Source: CAMQVM01 sp044433365 (GTDB taxonomy: Bacteria; Bacteroidota; Bacteroidia; Bacteroidales; Rikenellaceae). From it: a stretch of DNA of 42,966 nucleotides. Both the position numbers and the translations under genes were made by a program. Where the stretch lies: positions 1 through 42,966 of the forward strand of contig JAWXTR010000010.1 in NCBI GenBank assembly GCA_044433365.1, read 5' to 3'. Positions 1 through 8,559 of the stretch are shown here, piece by piece. The notes beneath the pieces are model-generated. The model made no database searches, had not been told where the DNA came from, and worked only from the letters and a program-made list of their open reading frames with translations. Position 1 is the stretch's first letter, and each line of letters starts with the position of its first letter.

Positions 1-130
1 GTGCTATTGGAGATGAGATTTTTTGCTATTGAATCGAAAATATAGTGGTTCTATATTGAGATTTAATAGTGAAAAATATCGCTCCAAGAGTGCTATTAGG
101 AATATGGCAATAATTGTTTTACACTACTTA
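1..130 (+). repeat. 167-bp palindromic element, copy 1 (5' truncated by window edge)
   Basis: This matches the last 130 bp of the element seen complete at 19924-20090 and ends in ACACTACTTA. The left part lies outside the window. It contains no open reading frame. It ends about 80 bp upstream of the btuG promoter. Confidence 0.9.
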
Positions 131-208
131 TATGCAAGTTATAATGCAGAAAATGAGCGAAAAATATGAAATGTGAAATATTTGAAGAAAAAATATTTAA
201 ATAAATAT

Positions 209-238
209 TTTGATTTCTAAAATTTTGCTTTACCTTTG
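209..238 (+). promoter_or_regulatory. Bacteroidota-type promoter for btuG-btuB
   Basis: TTTG at 209-212 and TACCTTTG at 231-238 are 18 bp apart. This fits the Bacteroidota consensus TTTG-N19-TAnnTTTG. Transcription would start near 245, just before the first stem of the cobalamin riboswitch. Confidence 0.7.
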
Positions 239-247
239 TAAACAGAA

Positions 248-411
248 AATAGGTGTTACACTTTCGTAACACAATAGGGAATCCGATGTAAATTCGGAGC
301 TGTACCCGCAGCTGTAATCCTTTTTTTCTCCCTTTTTATTCTTTTTGCCACTGGCTAATACGCTGGGAAGGCTCGAAAAGGGGGTGAGGAGAGCCAGAAG
401 ACCTGCCTATA
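248..411 (+). promoter_or_regulatory. Cobalamin (B12) riboswitch
   Basis: The order of conserved blocks is that of the cobalamin riboswitch: a GTTAC/GTAAC hairpin near 255-270, the GGGAATCCGATGTAAATTC core with CTGTACCCGCAGCTGTAA, then GCCACTGG, CTGGGAAGGC, and the B12 box AGCCAGAAGACCTGCC at 392-407. AATAGG near 248 and CCTAT near 406 can close the P1 helix. The region between 412 and 555 contains a GTAATT/AATTAC hairpin (about 419-447) and a long imperfect hairpin (about 470-540) that could act as the expression platform. Binding of adenosylcobalamin or a related corrinoid is expected to switch off the two downstream uptake genes. Confidence 0.93.
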
Positions 412-555
412 TTTCGTAAGGTAATTTTTTAAATTTTAGAATTACTTTGACCATAATTATTAATGCTTCGGGAAAAAGGCAGAGTATGGAGAGTCTTATT
501 TTTTTCATATATCTCTCATTATGTCTCTTTTTTCCTGAGAAAATGAAAAACTTTG

Positions 556-1674
556 ATGAAAAAAATCTTTTTTGCAGCCTTTTTTGCTACTGCGCTGCTA
601 GTGTCTTGCGACAACTCTAATGAAAATGATGTTAACGATGATGTAGTTGTAGACACTACCTCTGCTCACACGCTTGTTTTTAACGAAGGTAACTATGGTA
701 GTGGAAACTCTTCACTATCAGCTATTAGCTTTGAGGGTGCGCTTACTAACGATCTATTTCAAACTACAAACGGTATTCCTATTGGCGATGTTGGTCAATC
801 TATCACATATATCAACGGTAAATATTATTTAGTATTAAATAGCGGTAAAAAAATCCAGGTTATTGGCGCAGACGACTATAAATTGGTTGCTACAATCTCT
901 CTTCCAGAGGATGAAAGAGCTTCACAAAACCCTATGTACATGGCTGCAATTTCTGATACAGAAGCTATTGTAACTCGTGCCGATTTTTATACTGACTATA
1001 AAGGTTCGCTTACTGTAATCAACACCACTACCGACGAAATCGTAAAAACTATCGATGTTGACCAACAATGTATTACAACTCAAGTTGTTGGTGACAAACT
1101 ATTTGTTAATTCACCAGCTGTTTACGATTGGAGTAACTGGCCTGAAACAACTATTGCAATTGCAGGTAAAGTATTAATTTTTGATACAAACGATATTGAA
1201 GCTACACCAACAACTATCGAAGCTGGCATGGTAGACAAATGTAGATTTGCAGTTGATAAAAATGGTAAAGTGTGGGGTATTGATAAAGATAATGATGTAC
1301 TTTACAGAATTAATCCTACTACTGAGACTCTTGAAGCGACAATTGCACTTGATTGCAATGTTGATTATGATGGTCGTTTAGTTATTAATAGCGATGGTGA
1401 TAAGCTATATTTCAACGCTCTAAACTCTAGCTATATTCCAGAAATTTACTCTATGGATATCGACTCTACAACTGCTACAATGGCATTTACTCTATCAGAT
1501 GTTCAAACTGTATACAACATGGAGATGTCGCCAGAAGACGAGCTTTACGTTTGCGATGCACTAGATTATAGCCAAAGTGGTTATGTATTTGTATATTCAC
1601 TTGATGGATCAATTATTGAGGGATATTCTACAGGCGTAAGCCCTAACGATATTCTATTTACTGAAAACAATTAA
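556..1674 (+). CDS. btuG: BtuG-like surface B12-binding lipoprotein (beta-propeller, YncE/DUF5074-like)
   Basis: Predicted 372-residue lipoprotein. The signal peptide ends in the lipobox LLVSC with Cys18, followed by an Asn/Asp/Glu-rich stretch (DNSNENDVNDD) resembling the Bacteroidota surface-export signal. The rest reads as repeated blades with motifs such as GKVWGIDKDNDVLYRINPT, as in seven-bladed propellers of the YncE type. The ATG at 556 is preferred over an in-frame TTG one codon upstream. In Bacteroides, BtuG is a very high-affinity corrinoid binder that sits on top of the BtuB transporter. Here the gene lies directly behind a cobalamin riboswitch and 19 bp before a TonB-dependent receptor, which is the basis for the name. 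Without that context it would only be a YncE-like lipoprotein. The family is clear and the substrate is inferred from context. Confidence 0.85.
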   Translation: MKKIFFAAFFATALLVSCDNSNENDVNDDVVVDTTSAHTLVFNEGNYGSGNSSLSAISFEGALTNDLFQTTNGIPIGDVGQSITYINGKYYLVLNSGKKIQVIGADDYKLVATISLPEDERASQNPMYMAAISDTEAIVTRADFYTDYKGSLTVINTTTDEIVKTIDVDQQCITTQVVGDKLFVNSPAVYDWSNWPETTIAIAGKVLIFDTNDIEATPTTIEAGMVDKCRFAVDKNGKVWGIDKDNDVLYRINPTTETLEATIALDCNVDYDGRLVINSDGDKLYFNALNSSYIPEIYSMDIDSTTATMAFTLSDVQTVYNMEMSPEDELYVCDALDYSQSGYVFVYSLDGSIIEGYSTGVSPNDILFTENN

Positions 1675-1693
1675 AGCTAAATCTCTCGGCAAG

Positions 1694-3646
1694 ATGAAGT
1701 TTAAGTTGTATATATTGTTGTTTGTACTTTTTTTTTCGAAACAGGTCGTGGCTCAAAACAGCTACGACCTGTTGAAAGTTAATATAGATACTGTCTTTGT
1801 AAAATCTAACAAAACTACTGCTCCTACAGAGGAGGTTAGCATTGCAACAAAGACAAGTGTTATATCAAAAGAGATTATTTCGCAAGCGGTTGTAAAATCG
1901 TTAGCCGACGTACTATCTGAAAATAGCATGATTTATATTAGAAGCTATGGCGATGGGGCACAAGCCACCTCATCGTTTCGTGGTACAAACTCTTCACACA
2001 CCGCTGTTACGTGGAACGGCATAAAAATCAACCCTATTATGTCGGCTGGTTTTGACTATTCGCTTTTCCCTGCGTTTTTTATAGATGGGGCATCGCTTTC
2101 GCATGGTTCGACAAATTTAAGTGGCGGTAGTGGAGCTTTAGGTGGTAATGTAACTCTTTCAAACGGTATCGATAATGATACCTCTCCTTTCAATCTCTTT
2201 GTAGAGTATGGTTCATATAATACCATATCTTCGGGGATTTCGTTTGTGTATGGCAATAGTGAACGTACACAATTTCGTACACGTCTTTACTATAAACAAT
2301 CGGATAACGATTTTAAATACCTAAATAAGGTGTATGGTATCGACCAATTTTATGAGTATCGAGAAGATTCAGCATATAAAATTGGTGGTGCAATGCAAGA
2401 GATATACACAAATTTTAAAAATGGCGCAACTTTAAGCACAAATATACTTGCTATTTTCAATGATAGAGAGCTTCCTCAGTCGATTTTAGCTAATAATATT
2501 TGTCATGAGCAACAAGATAATAGCTCTATTAAAATTGCTTCAACTTATGCTCTTCCTACAAAAACTGGTCAATTCACTGCCACTGCAGGCTATGTTTTCG
2601 ACACTTTTAACTACGAAAAAAGCTATGTTAGCCACACTACTACCGATAGTGATGCAAATAATGATGCCAATACATTTATTGTAAAAGCAACAAATTTTAG
2701 TGAGCTTTCGTCACGTTTTTCACTTAATAGTTCGCTTATTTATAGCCACGATATTGTCTACTCCGACAGCTATACCGACTCAAGAGTTGACCGTGATATA
2801 GTATCGGCAATTGTTAAAGGGGAGTTTGATGTTAGTGGTAGGTTTAAGGTAGATGCAACCTTTATGGGGGAGTTGAATAATAAAAATTTTGCCCCAACAG
2901 GGAGTATCGGCGCAAACTATAAACTCTCAAATTCGCTAAATATTAAGGCATCGGGAGGTTATAACTACCGCTTCCCCTCTCTCAACGACCTATATTGGTC
3001 GCCTAGTGGAAATCCTGACTTAAAACCAGAACAGGGAATATCTACCGATATGACACTTTCGTATAATTCAAAAATTACTGAGAGCCTATATTTAAAAGCA
3101 GAGGCATCATACTATTTGATGAATATCCGTGATTGGATTATGTGGCAACCAGTCAATGGTAGCTATATTTGGCAGCCACAAAATATATTGCGTGTGCTAT
3201 CTCATGGTGCTGAACTGTCGACTGAGGTAAACTATATCTTTGATAGCAAATGGAGAGCTAAAGCAGCTGCATCTTACACTTATAGCTCGTCGACAAGTCG
3301 TGAAAAAGCATTTGAAAACGATAATAGCTATAAAAAACAGATACAGTATGTACCTAAGAATAAGGCAAATCTGCGAATTGGGGTAGATTATGGTGCTGCA
3401 TACCTTACTTGGCAGATGTATAGCGTAGGAAAACGCTACACCACTTCCGACAATCTTCGTTATACTGATGGCTATCTGATGAATGATGTAGAGGTGGGCT
3501 ACAACTTTAAGATTAAAGCAAAACATACTCACCGTATGCCTATACGCTTTAAAGTGAACAACCTATTTAATGAGTATTGGGAGTCTATTGAGTATTATCC
3601 TATGCCGCTTCGTTCGTTTAATTTGAATGTTGGATTCTTTTTTTAG
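1694..3646 (+). CDS. btuB: TonB-dependent vitamin B12 outer-membrane receptor, BtuB-like
   Basis: The 650-residue protein has a signal peptide cut after VVAQ near residue 21. A plug domain lies at roughly 45-165 (SLADVLSENSMIYIRSYG, then SSFRGTNSSHTAVTWNGI) and a 22-strand-type barrel follows. The chain ends in an aromatic beta strand finishing FFF, typical of outer-membrane proteins. There is no N-terminal carboxypeptidase-like domain, so this is the short BtuB/FepA class rather than the SusC class. It follows btuG by 19 bp and shares its riboswitch-controlled transcript. Cobalamin is therefore the likely substrate, taken up with TonB-ExbBD energy. The inner-membrane BtuFCD transporter is not in the window. 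Confidence 0.9.
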   Translation: MKFKLYILLFVLFFSKQVVAQNSYDLLKVNIDTVFVKSNKTTAPTEEVSIATKTSVISKEIISQAVVKSLADVLSENSMIYIRSYGDGAQATSSFRGTNSSHTAVTWNGIKINPIMSAGFDYSLFPAFFIDGASLSHGSTNLSGGSGALGGNVTLSNGIDNDTSPFNLFVEYGSYNTISSGISFVYGNSERTQFRTRLYYKQSDNDFKYLNKVYGIDQFYEYREDSAYKIGGAMQEIYTNFKNGATLSTNILAIFNDRELPQSILANNICHEQQDNSSIKIASTYALPTKTGQFTATAGYVFDTFNYEKSYVSHTTTDSDANNDANTFIVKATNFSELSSRFSLNSSLIYSHDIVYSDSYTDSRVDRDIVSAIVKGEFDVSGRFKVDATFMGELNNKNFAPTGSIGANYKLSNSLNIKASGGYNYRFPSLNDLYWSPSGNPDLKPEQGISTDMTLSYNSKITESLYLKAEASYYLMNIRDWIMWQPVNGSYIWQPQNILRVLSHGAELSTEVNYIFDSKWRAKAAASYTYSSSTSREKAFENDNSYKKQIQYVPKNKANLRIGVDYGAAYLTWQMYSVGKRYTTSDNLRYTDGYLMNDVEVGYNFKIKAKHTHRMPIRFKVNNLFNEYWESIEYYPMPLRSFNLNVGFFF

Positions 3647-3661
3647 TTATATGTAAACCCC

Positions 3662-3847
3662 GTAGAGACGTTAGGTCTAACGTCTGTAATCGAACAGGAG
3701 GGTGACCCAAAAGTCCCTAAAATAGACAAACAACCCTTGCCACAAGCTCTGTGACAAGGGTTGTTCATGTAAAATAGATGCTTTTGGGTCACCCCCTACG
3801 GGGGTTCGGTAATGTTCGATTACAGACGATGGACCCATCGTCTCTAC
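3662..3847. repeat. Nested palindromes with GTAGAGACG outer arms
   Basis: Three nested inverted repeats lie between btuB and thrA. The outer arms (3662-3695 and 3814-3847) begin GTAGAGACG and end CGTCTCTAC, with GTAATCGAAC/GTTCGATTAC inside. The middle arms are GGGTGACCCAAAAG and CTTTTGGGTCACCC (to about 3794). The inner arms are CAACCCTTG and CAAGGGTTG around 3731-3764. The outer arms each contain their own small palindrome, AGACGTTAGGTCTAACGTCT and AGACGATGGACCCATCGTCT. Transcripts of btuB and thrA converge here, so it may also serve as a terminator. Confidence 0.85.
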
Positions 3848-3861
3848 TAATAGCATATTAC

Positions 3862-6297
3862 TTATCGAATATTAGCAATACTAATAATATCGGCAAAGAC
3901 ACCAGCAGCGGTTACTGTTGCACCTGCTCCATACCCTTTGATTACCATTGGTAGCTCTTTGTAACGCTCTGTAGTAAGCAAAATCACATTATTGCTACCC
4001 TCAAGCTGATAAAATGGATGTTTTTCGTCTACAGCTTGAAGCCCAATTTCAGCACTATCACCATCAAGTTTTGCAACAAAACGTAAGCGTTTGTTGTCTG
4101 CCTCTACACTTTTGCGCATAGCTTCAAATTCTGTGTCTAGCTCTGGAATTGTTTGCCAAAACTGCTCTAGTGTGCCCTCAAAGAAACGTTCTGGAACAAA
4201 AAGGTTCTTTTTGACATCGCTCTGCTCTATACGTCGACCAGTTTCACGTGTAAGGATTACTAGTTTACGAAGCACATCCATACCGTTAAGATCAAGACGT
4301 GGATCTGGCTCACTATAACCAGCCTCTTTCGCCATTGCTATCGCCTTGCTAAGCGGAATCTCTTCACTTAAAACACCAAATATAAAATTAAGAGTACCCG
4401 ACACTACAGCCTCGATTTTTGTGATATTATCACCACTATTTGTAAGGCTATTCATCGTATTTATAATTGGTAGACCTGCACCTACATTGGTTTCGAACAA
4501 GAATTTAACTCCACGCTTGCGTGCAATCTCTTTTAGCTCAAAATAGTCGTCGTAGCTTGACGAAGCTGCAATTTTGTTGGCTGCTACAACCGAAACGTTA
4601 TGATTTAATAAATCTTTATAAATCATTGCAATATCTGCACTCGATGTACAATCTACAAATACAGAGTTGAAGATATTCATACCGATAATTTGGTCACGAA
4701 TAACCTCTGGCGACGATTTTAAATCAGAGCTATCCAATCTTGCCTCAAAATCCTCTAGCGAAATGCCGCCTCTGTCAAAAATACATTTGCGAGAGTTTGA
4801 AAGCCCTACAATATTTATTTTTAATGAGTTTGTTTTCTCTAATTTCTCCTGTTGAGCGTAGATTTGGTGAACCAAATTTTTACCTACTAAACCGATACCT
4901 GTGATAAATACGTTTAGTACTTGAAGCTCTGATAAGAAAAATGAGTCGTGAATAACATTTAACGCCTTACGCAGGCTCTTATTTTCGATTACAAACGAAA
5001 TATTTGTCTCCGAAGCACCTTGAGCACAAGCGATTACATTTATACCATTTCTACCAAGAGTATTGAATAGACTTCCTGCAATTCCTGGTGTATGTTTCAT
5101 GTTTTCACCAACAATTGCAACTGTTGCAAGGTTCTTTTCTGCCTTTATAGGGTTGATTTCACCCTGTTCTATCTCTTTAGCAAACTCTTTTTCAAGCACT
5201 GAAACAGCTAAAACAGCATCATCATTTTTAACACCAAACGAAGTGTTGTTTTCTGATGCAGCTTGCGATACAAGGAATACACTTACTCCCGATTTTGCTA
5301 AAGTTCTAAAAATACGGTAGTTAACACCAATAACACCCACCATACCAAGACCCGAAACTGTAACTAAGCAGGTGTCGTTGATAGATGAGATACCCTTAAT
5401 TGCACTTCGCTCGAAAGGCTTCGCTTTGTCGGTAATAAGCGTACCTGGAGCAGTAGGATTGAAGGTGTTTTTGATAACAACTGGTATATTCTTGTGGAAT
5501 ACAGGGTAGATTGTAGGCGGATAGATTACCTTTGCACCAAAGTTACAAAGCTCCATCGCCTCAACAAACGTAAGCTCATTGATTACATAAGCATTAGGAA
5601 TAATTCGTGGATCGGCTGTAAGAAACCCATCTACATCTGTCCAAATCTCTAACTGCGTAGCATTCAATGCTGCTGCAAAAATGGCAGCAGTGTAGTCCGA
5701 ACCGCCTCTACCTAAGTTTGTCACCTCAGAGCTAACTACATCAGACGAGATAAAACCTGGTACAATAGAAATTTGAGGTAGCTTAGAAAAACTCTGCTCA
5801 ATAAGCTCATGTGTAGCATTAAAATCTACAACATGTTTGTTAAACTCACAATTAGTTTTAACAAGCTCTCGAGAATCAAACAGCTCAGCACCCTCAATAA
5901 CTCGACTAATAATCAAAGATGATAGACGCTCACCGTAACTTACAATTGTACGAAGCGTTTTATCAGATAAATCTTTAATTAGGTATACCCCTCTATATAT
6001 ATTTGATAGCTCATCAAGTAGGCTACTTACCATCGTCTTTACTTGAGCTTTCGACTCAGCTGCTACTAACTCATCAATAATAAGATTATGGCGCATGGTG
6101 ATGGTTTGCATATTTGTGATATACTCATTATCGCCTTGCGATGCCATTTTTGCACTGCTAATAAGCATATCGGTAACACCTCCCATTGCTGATACAACCA
6201 CAACAACAGGCTCACTATTCGACTTTACAATCGCTGCTACCTGCTTAATGCTTTCTACGGAACCTACGGATGTTCCTCCGAATTTCAATACTCTCAT
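3862..6297 (-). CDS. thrA: Bifunctional aspartokinase / homoserine dehydrogenase
   Basis: The 811-residue protein begins MRVLKFGGTSVGS, the aspartokinase nucleotide-binding motif. The kinase domain covers about 1-290, including GRGGSDYTAA and the aspartate-site region EIWTDVDGFLTADPR. Two ACT-type regulatory domains follow at about 310-455 (SGLGMVGVIG, then VAIVGENMKHTPGIAG). The homoserine dehydrogenase half starts near 460 with FITGIGLVGK and includes NVGAGLPIINTM and GYSEPDPRLDLNGMD. It catalyses the first and third steps from aspartate to threonine and methionine. The length matches ThrA/MetL. No thrB or thrC adjoins it, so it is probably a single transcription unit from the promoter at 6439-6468. 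The ACT domains imply allosteric feedback, probably by threonine. Confidence 0.96.
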   Translation of the reverse strand: MRVLKFGGTSVGSVESIKQVAAIVKSNSEPVVVVVSAMGGVTDMLISSAKMASQGDNEYITNMQTITMRHNLIIDELVAAESKAQVKTMVSSLLDELSNIYRGVYLIKDLSDKTLRTIVSYGERLSSLIISRVIEGAELFDSRELVKTNCEFNKHVVDFNATHELIEQSFSKLPQISIVPGFISSDVVSSEVTNLGRGGSDYTAAIFAAALNATQLEIWTDVDGFLTADPRIIPNAYVINELTFVEAMELCNFGAKVIYPPTIYPVFHKNIPVVIKNTFNPTAPGTLITDKAKPFERSAIKGISSINDTCLVTVSGLGMVGVIGVNYRIFRTLAKSGVSVFLVSQAASENNTSFGVKNDDAVLAVSVLEKEFAKEIEQGEINPIKAEKNLATVAIVGENMKHTPGIAGSLFNTLGRNGINVIACAQGASETNISFVIENKSLRKALNVIHDSFFLSELQVLNVFITGIGLVGKNLVHQIYAQQEKLEKTNSLKINIVGLSNSRKCIFDRGGISLEDFEARLDSSDLKSSPEVIRDQIIGMNIFNSVFVDCTSSADIAMIYKDLLNHNVSVVAANKIAASSSYDDYFELKEIARKRGVKFLFETNVGAGLPIINTMNSLTNSGDNITKIEAVVSGTLNFIFGVLSEEIPLSKAIAMAKEAGYSEPDPRLDLNGMDVLRKLVILTRETGRRIEQSDVKKNLFVPERFFEGTLEQFWQTIPELDTEFEAMRKSVEADNKRLRFVAKLDGDSAEIGLQAVDEKHPFYQLEGSNNVILLTTERYKELPMVIKGYGAGATVTAAGVFADIISIANIR

Positions 6298-6307
6298 TAG
6301 ATTTCAA

Positions 6308-6336
6308 CTATTATGGGAAGAGCACTACTCTCCCCT
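6308..6336 (-). other. Hairpin in thrA leader
   Basis: In the thrA direction, GGGGAGAG and CTCTTCCC enclose a short TAGTG loop about 15 bp before the start codon, with one G-U pair. There is no U-run after it, so it looks like a leader structure rather than an intrinsic terminator. A 24-codon reading frame that overlaps it (6313-6384, starting MSFTLPK) is not enriched in threonine, isoleucine or methionine. Confidence 0.35.
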
Positions 6337-6438
6337 TTTTATTATTAAAAAGCGTAACCTCTCTTTTGGGTAGTGTAAAACTCATAAAAATTAAACCCAA
6401 CTAGTTACGACTCAACTGCTAATTTTACAGCAGAACCA

Positions 6439-6468
6439 CAAAGTTAGTAATCTTTTTCAAATTTCAAA
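6439..6468 (-). promoter_or_regulatory. Consensus promoter for thrA
   Basis: On the minus strand, TTTG (6468-6465) is followed after 18 bp by TAACTTTG (6446-6439), a strong match to the Bacteroidota promoter. Transcription would begin near 6432 and leave a leader of about 130 nt. That leader starts with a small CTGCT/AGCAG hairpin. Confidence 0.7.
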
Positions 6469-6558
6469 AAATCCCAAAGCTCTTTTTTGTTAAATTCTTA
6501 TTAAATGATTTAAAACCAAACTTTTTTGTGTTATTTTGTTAAATTATTTTCAGAATAC

Positions 6559-6725
6559 TAAGTAGTGTAAAACAATTATTGCCATATTCTTAATAGCACT
6601 CTTGGAGCGATATTTTTCACTATTAAATCTCAATATAGAACCACTATATTTTCGATTCAATAGCAAAAAATCTCATCTCCAATAGCACTATTAAAAATAC
6701 ACCAATAATTATTTTACCCTACTTA
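6559..6725 (-). repeat. 167-bp palindromic element, copy 2
   Basis: Complete copy, inverted relative to copies 1, 4 and 5. It starts TAAGTAGTGTAAAAC and ends ATTTTACCCTACTTA. The two halves form an imperfect inverted repeat over the whole length around a central ATATAG/CTATAT hairpin. The region 6726-7073 between this copy and the next holds no credible gene. Confidence 0.92.
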
Positions 6726-6837
6726 TTACAAAAAGCGTTTTTTCTTACATATATATACTACTTCAAAACATATAATGCGAATAAAGGGCATGAAAAACCT
6801 TCTTTCTATTTTAGCGAGCGGGGCGAAGCCGTGAGTG

Positions 6838-7073
6838 AAAACTCAGCGATTTTTGTCAGCCCTTGGGCGTGCTTTTTTTAAAAAAAGCATTAACAAAAGT
6901 TATTTTTTTAAGGAAGTTATAAAATCTGGATTTTTAGAGATTATTTGTTTTAAGGCTTTAGATTTGGATTTTGCAGGCAATAGAAGGTATGATTAAATAC
7001 TCAGTAATTTTTATCAGCTCACAGTACGTGATTTTTTCTAAAATTGAAAAAATTAGTGTATATTTGCAGAAAC
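6838..7073. repeat. Degenerate duplicated segments plus a GGGAGTTC-family fragment
   Basis: Two related stretches occur here: ACTCAGCGATTTTTGTCAGC with a following GGGCGTGCTTTTTT (about 6840-6890), and ACTCAGTAATTTTTATCAGC with GTACGTGATTTTTT (about 6998-7040). Between them, about 6910-6982, lies a decayed half of the GGGAGTTC repeat family (GGAAGTTATAAAATCTGG, then GGCTTTAGATTTGGATTTTG). A TATATTTG -10-like box at 7059-7066 lacks a well-placed TTTG partner but could drive rsmH. Confidence 0.5.
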
Positions 7074-7240
7074 TAAGTAGAGTAAAACAATTATTGCCAT
7101 ATTCTTAATAGCACTCTTGGAGCGATATTTTTCACTATTAAATCTCAATATAGAACCACTATATTTTCGATTCAATAACAAAAAATCTCATCTCCAATAG
7201 CACTATTAAAAATACACCAATAATTATTTTACCCTACTTA
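7074..7240 (-). repeat. 167-bp palindromic element, copy 3
   Basis: Complete copy in the same orientation as copy 2, about 350 bp away. It ends 15 bp before the rsmH start codon, so any transcript entering rsmH from upstream carries this hairpin in its leader. It shares a GTTATTG variant (CAATAAC on this strand) with copy 5, whereas copies 1, 2 and 4 have GCTATTG. Confidence 0.92.
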
Positions 7241-7255
7241 AGCAAAATACGTAAA

Positions 7256-8155
7256 ATGTCTCTATACCACATACCAGCCCTTTTGTCAGAGACAATTAAG
7301 GGTTTAGATATTAAAAAAAATGGCACCTATGTTGATTTAACATTTGGTGGAGGGGGGCACTCCTCAGCAATTCTTGCCGAGCTTGACAAAGGGGGTAAAT
7401 TATACTCTTTCGACCAAGATATTGATGCCAAACAGAATATACTTGGCGACGATAAATTCTGCTTCATTCATAGCAATTTCCGCTTTATGCGCTCACAGCT
7501 TCGAGTAAGAGGGGTTGAGGGTGTAGATGGGATACTTGCCGATTTGGGAGTATCATTCCACCATTTTGATGTTGCCGAGCGAGGTTTTTCGTTCCGTTTT
7601 GATGCACCATTAGATATGAGGATGAACCAAAAAAGCAGTTTTTCGGCATATAATGTTATCAATGAGTATGACCACAAATCGCTGCTCACAATATTTCGTG
7701 ACTATGGCGAGCTTTCACAACCTCACAAAATTGCAGGAGCCATCCAAAGAGCACGTCTTGAAGCTCCTATCACGACCACTTTTGAGCTACTCCAAGCAGT
7801 AAAATGTGTCACTCCGCCAAAAGATGAGTCAAAATTTAATGCTAAGCTATTTCAAGCCATTCGCATCGAGGTAAATCGTGAGATGGAGGCTCTAAAAATG
7901 ATGTTAGAGCAGAGTGCTAAAATTTTGAATAGTGGTGGAGTTTTTGCAGTGATAACCTACCACTCACTAGAGGATAGATTGGTGAAAAACTTCTTCCGCT
8001 CAGGTAATTTTGAGGGAAAAATTGAGAGTGATATTTACGGAAATAGCAGCTCAATATTTGAGAGAGCTAGCAAAGTGATAACCGCTTCAAAAGATGAGGT
8101 TGAGCGCAATCCACGCTCTCGCAGTGCTAAATTGCGTTTAGTTAAGAAAAAATAG
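7256..8155 (+). CDS. rsmH: 16S rRNA (cytosine1402-N4)-methyltransferase
   Basis: The 299-residue protein begins YHIPALLSETIKGLDIK, and TYVDLTFGGGGHSSAIL is the SAM-binding motif. DGILADLGVSFHHFD, RGFSFRFDAPLDMRMN, FQAIRIEVNREMEALK and ITYHSLEDRLVKNFF are all RsmH signatures. It methylates N4 of C1402 in the 30S decoding centre. The length is normal (about 300). It is the first gene of a shortened division cluster with ftsL (40 bp downstream) and ftsI. The usual upstream mraZ is absent and the space is filled by repeats. Confidence 0.97.
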   Translation: MSLYHIPALLSETIKGLDIKKNGTYVDLTFGGGGHSSAILAELDKGGKLYSFDQDIDAKQNILGDDKFCFIHSNFRFMRSQLRVRGVEGVDGILADLGVSFHHFDVAERGFSFRFDAPLDMRMNQKSSFSAYNVINEYDHKSLLTIFRDYGELSQPHKIAGAIQRARLEAPITTTFELLQAVKCVTPPKDESKFNAKLFQAIRIEVNREMEALKMMLEQSAKILNSGGVFAVITYHSLEDRLVKNFFRSGNFEGKIESDIYGNSSSIFERASKVITASKDEVERNPRSRSAKLRLVKKK

Positions 8156-8195
8156 TTTGACCACGGTGAATTTCACCCAATTTTAAACAGTATAG

Positions 8196-8516
8196 ATGAA
8201 AGGTATAAATTTTAACACTAACTTTATGCCAAAGGGATTTGGCTCAAAGCGATACACCTCATTAATGATTTCGGTAGCATATATCACCCTGCTTGTAATT
8301 ATATATATATTCAATATTTTCTCAAATCAGAAAATTCATAAGGATATAATTAAAGCGCAAAAGGATGTTGAAGCTCTCACAATTAAATCTACAATAATAC
8401 ACTCCAACTACGCAATTTTCACCAAAGAGTCGAACATACTAGAGGAGTTAAAACGACGAAATGTAGAGCTTTTAGAGAGCCAATCTCCACCTAGAACATT
8501 TAAAAGAGAGTTATAA
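8196..8516 (+). CDS. ftsL: FtsL-like cell-division membrane protein
   Basis: The small 106-residue bitopic protein has a cytoplasmic N-terminus of about 25 residues, one transmembrane segment (about 27-44, MISVAYITLLVIIYIFNIF), and a periplasmic heptad-like stretch (QKIHKDIIKAQKDVEALTI) likely to form a coiled coil. Sequence identity alone would not name it. Its size, topology and position between rsmH and the FtsI-type transpeptidase are those of Bacteroidota FtsL, a partner of FtsB and FtsQ in the divisome. Confidence 0.82.
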   Translation: MKGINFNTNFMPKGFGSKRYTSLMISVAYITLLVIIYIFNIFSNQKIHKDIIKAQKDVEALTIKSTIIHSNYAIFTKESNILEELKRRNVELLESQSPPRTFKREL

Positions 8517-8559
8517 GTGAAACTTCTAAAACTTTTACAAATCTAAAATACTCACAATT

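Noticed and set aside
3814..3847. GTTCGATTACAG as a tRNA T-loop
   Set aside because: It is the arm of the nested palindrome; no acceptor, D or anticodon arms can be drawn around it.
6313..6384. Possible thr-operon leader peptide before thrA (frame starting MSFTLPK)
   Set aside because: The frame has only two Thr and no Ile or Met excess, and the following hairpin has no U-run, so attenuation is not supported.
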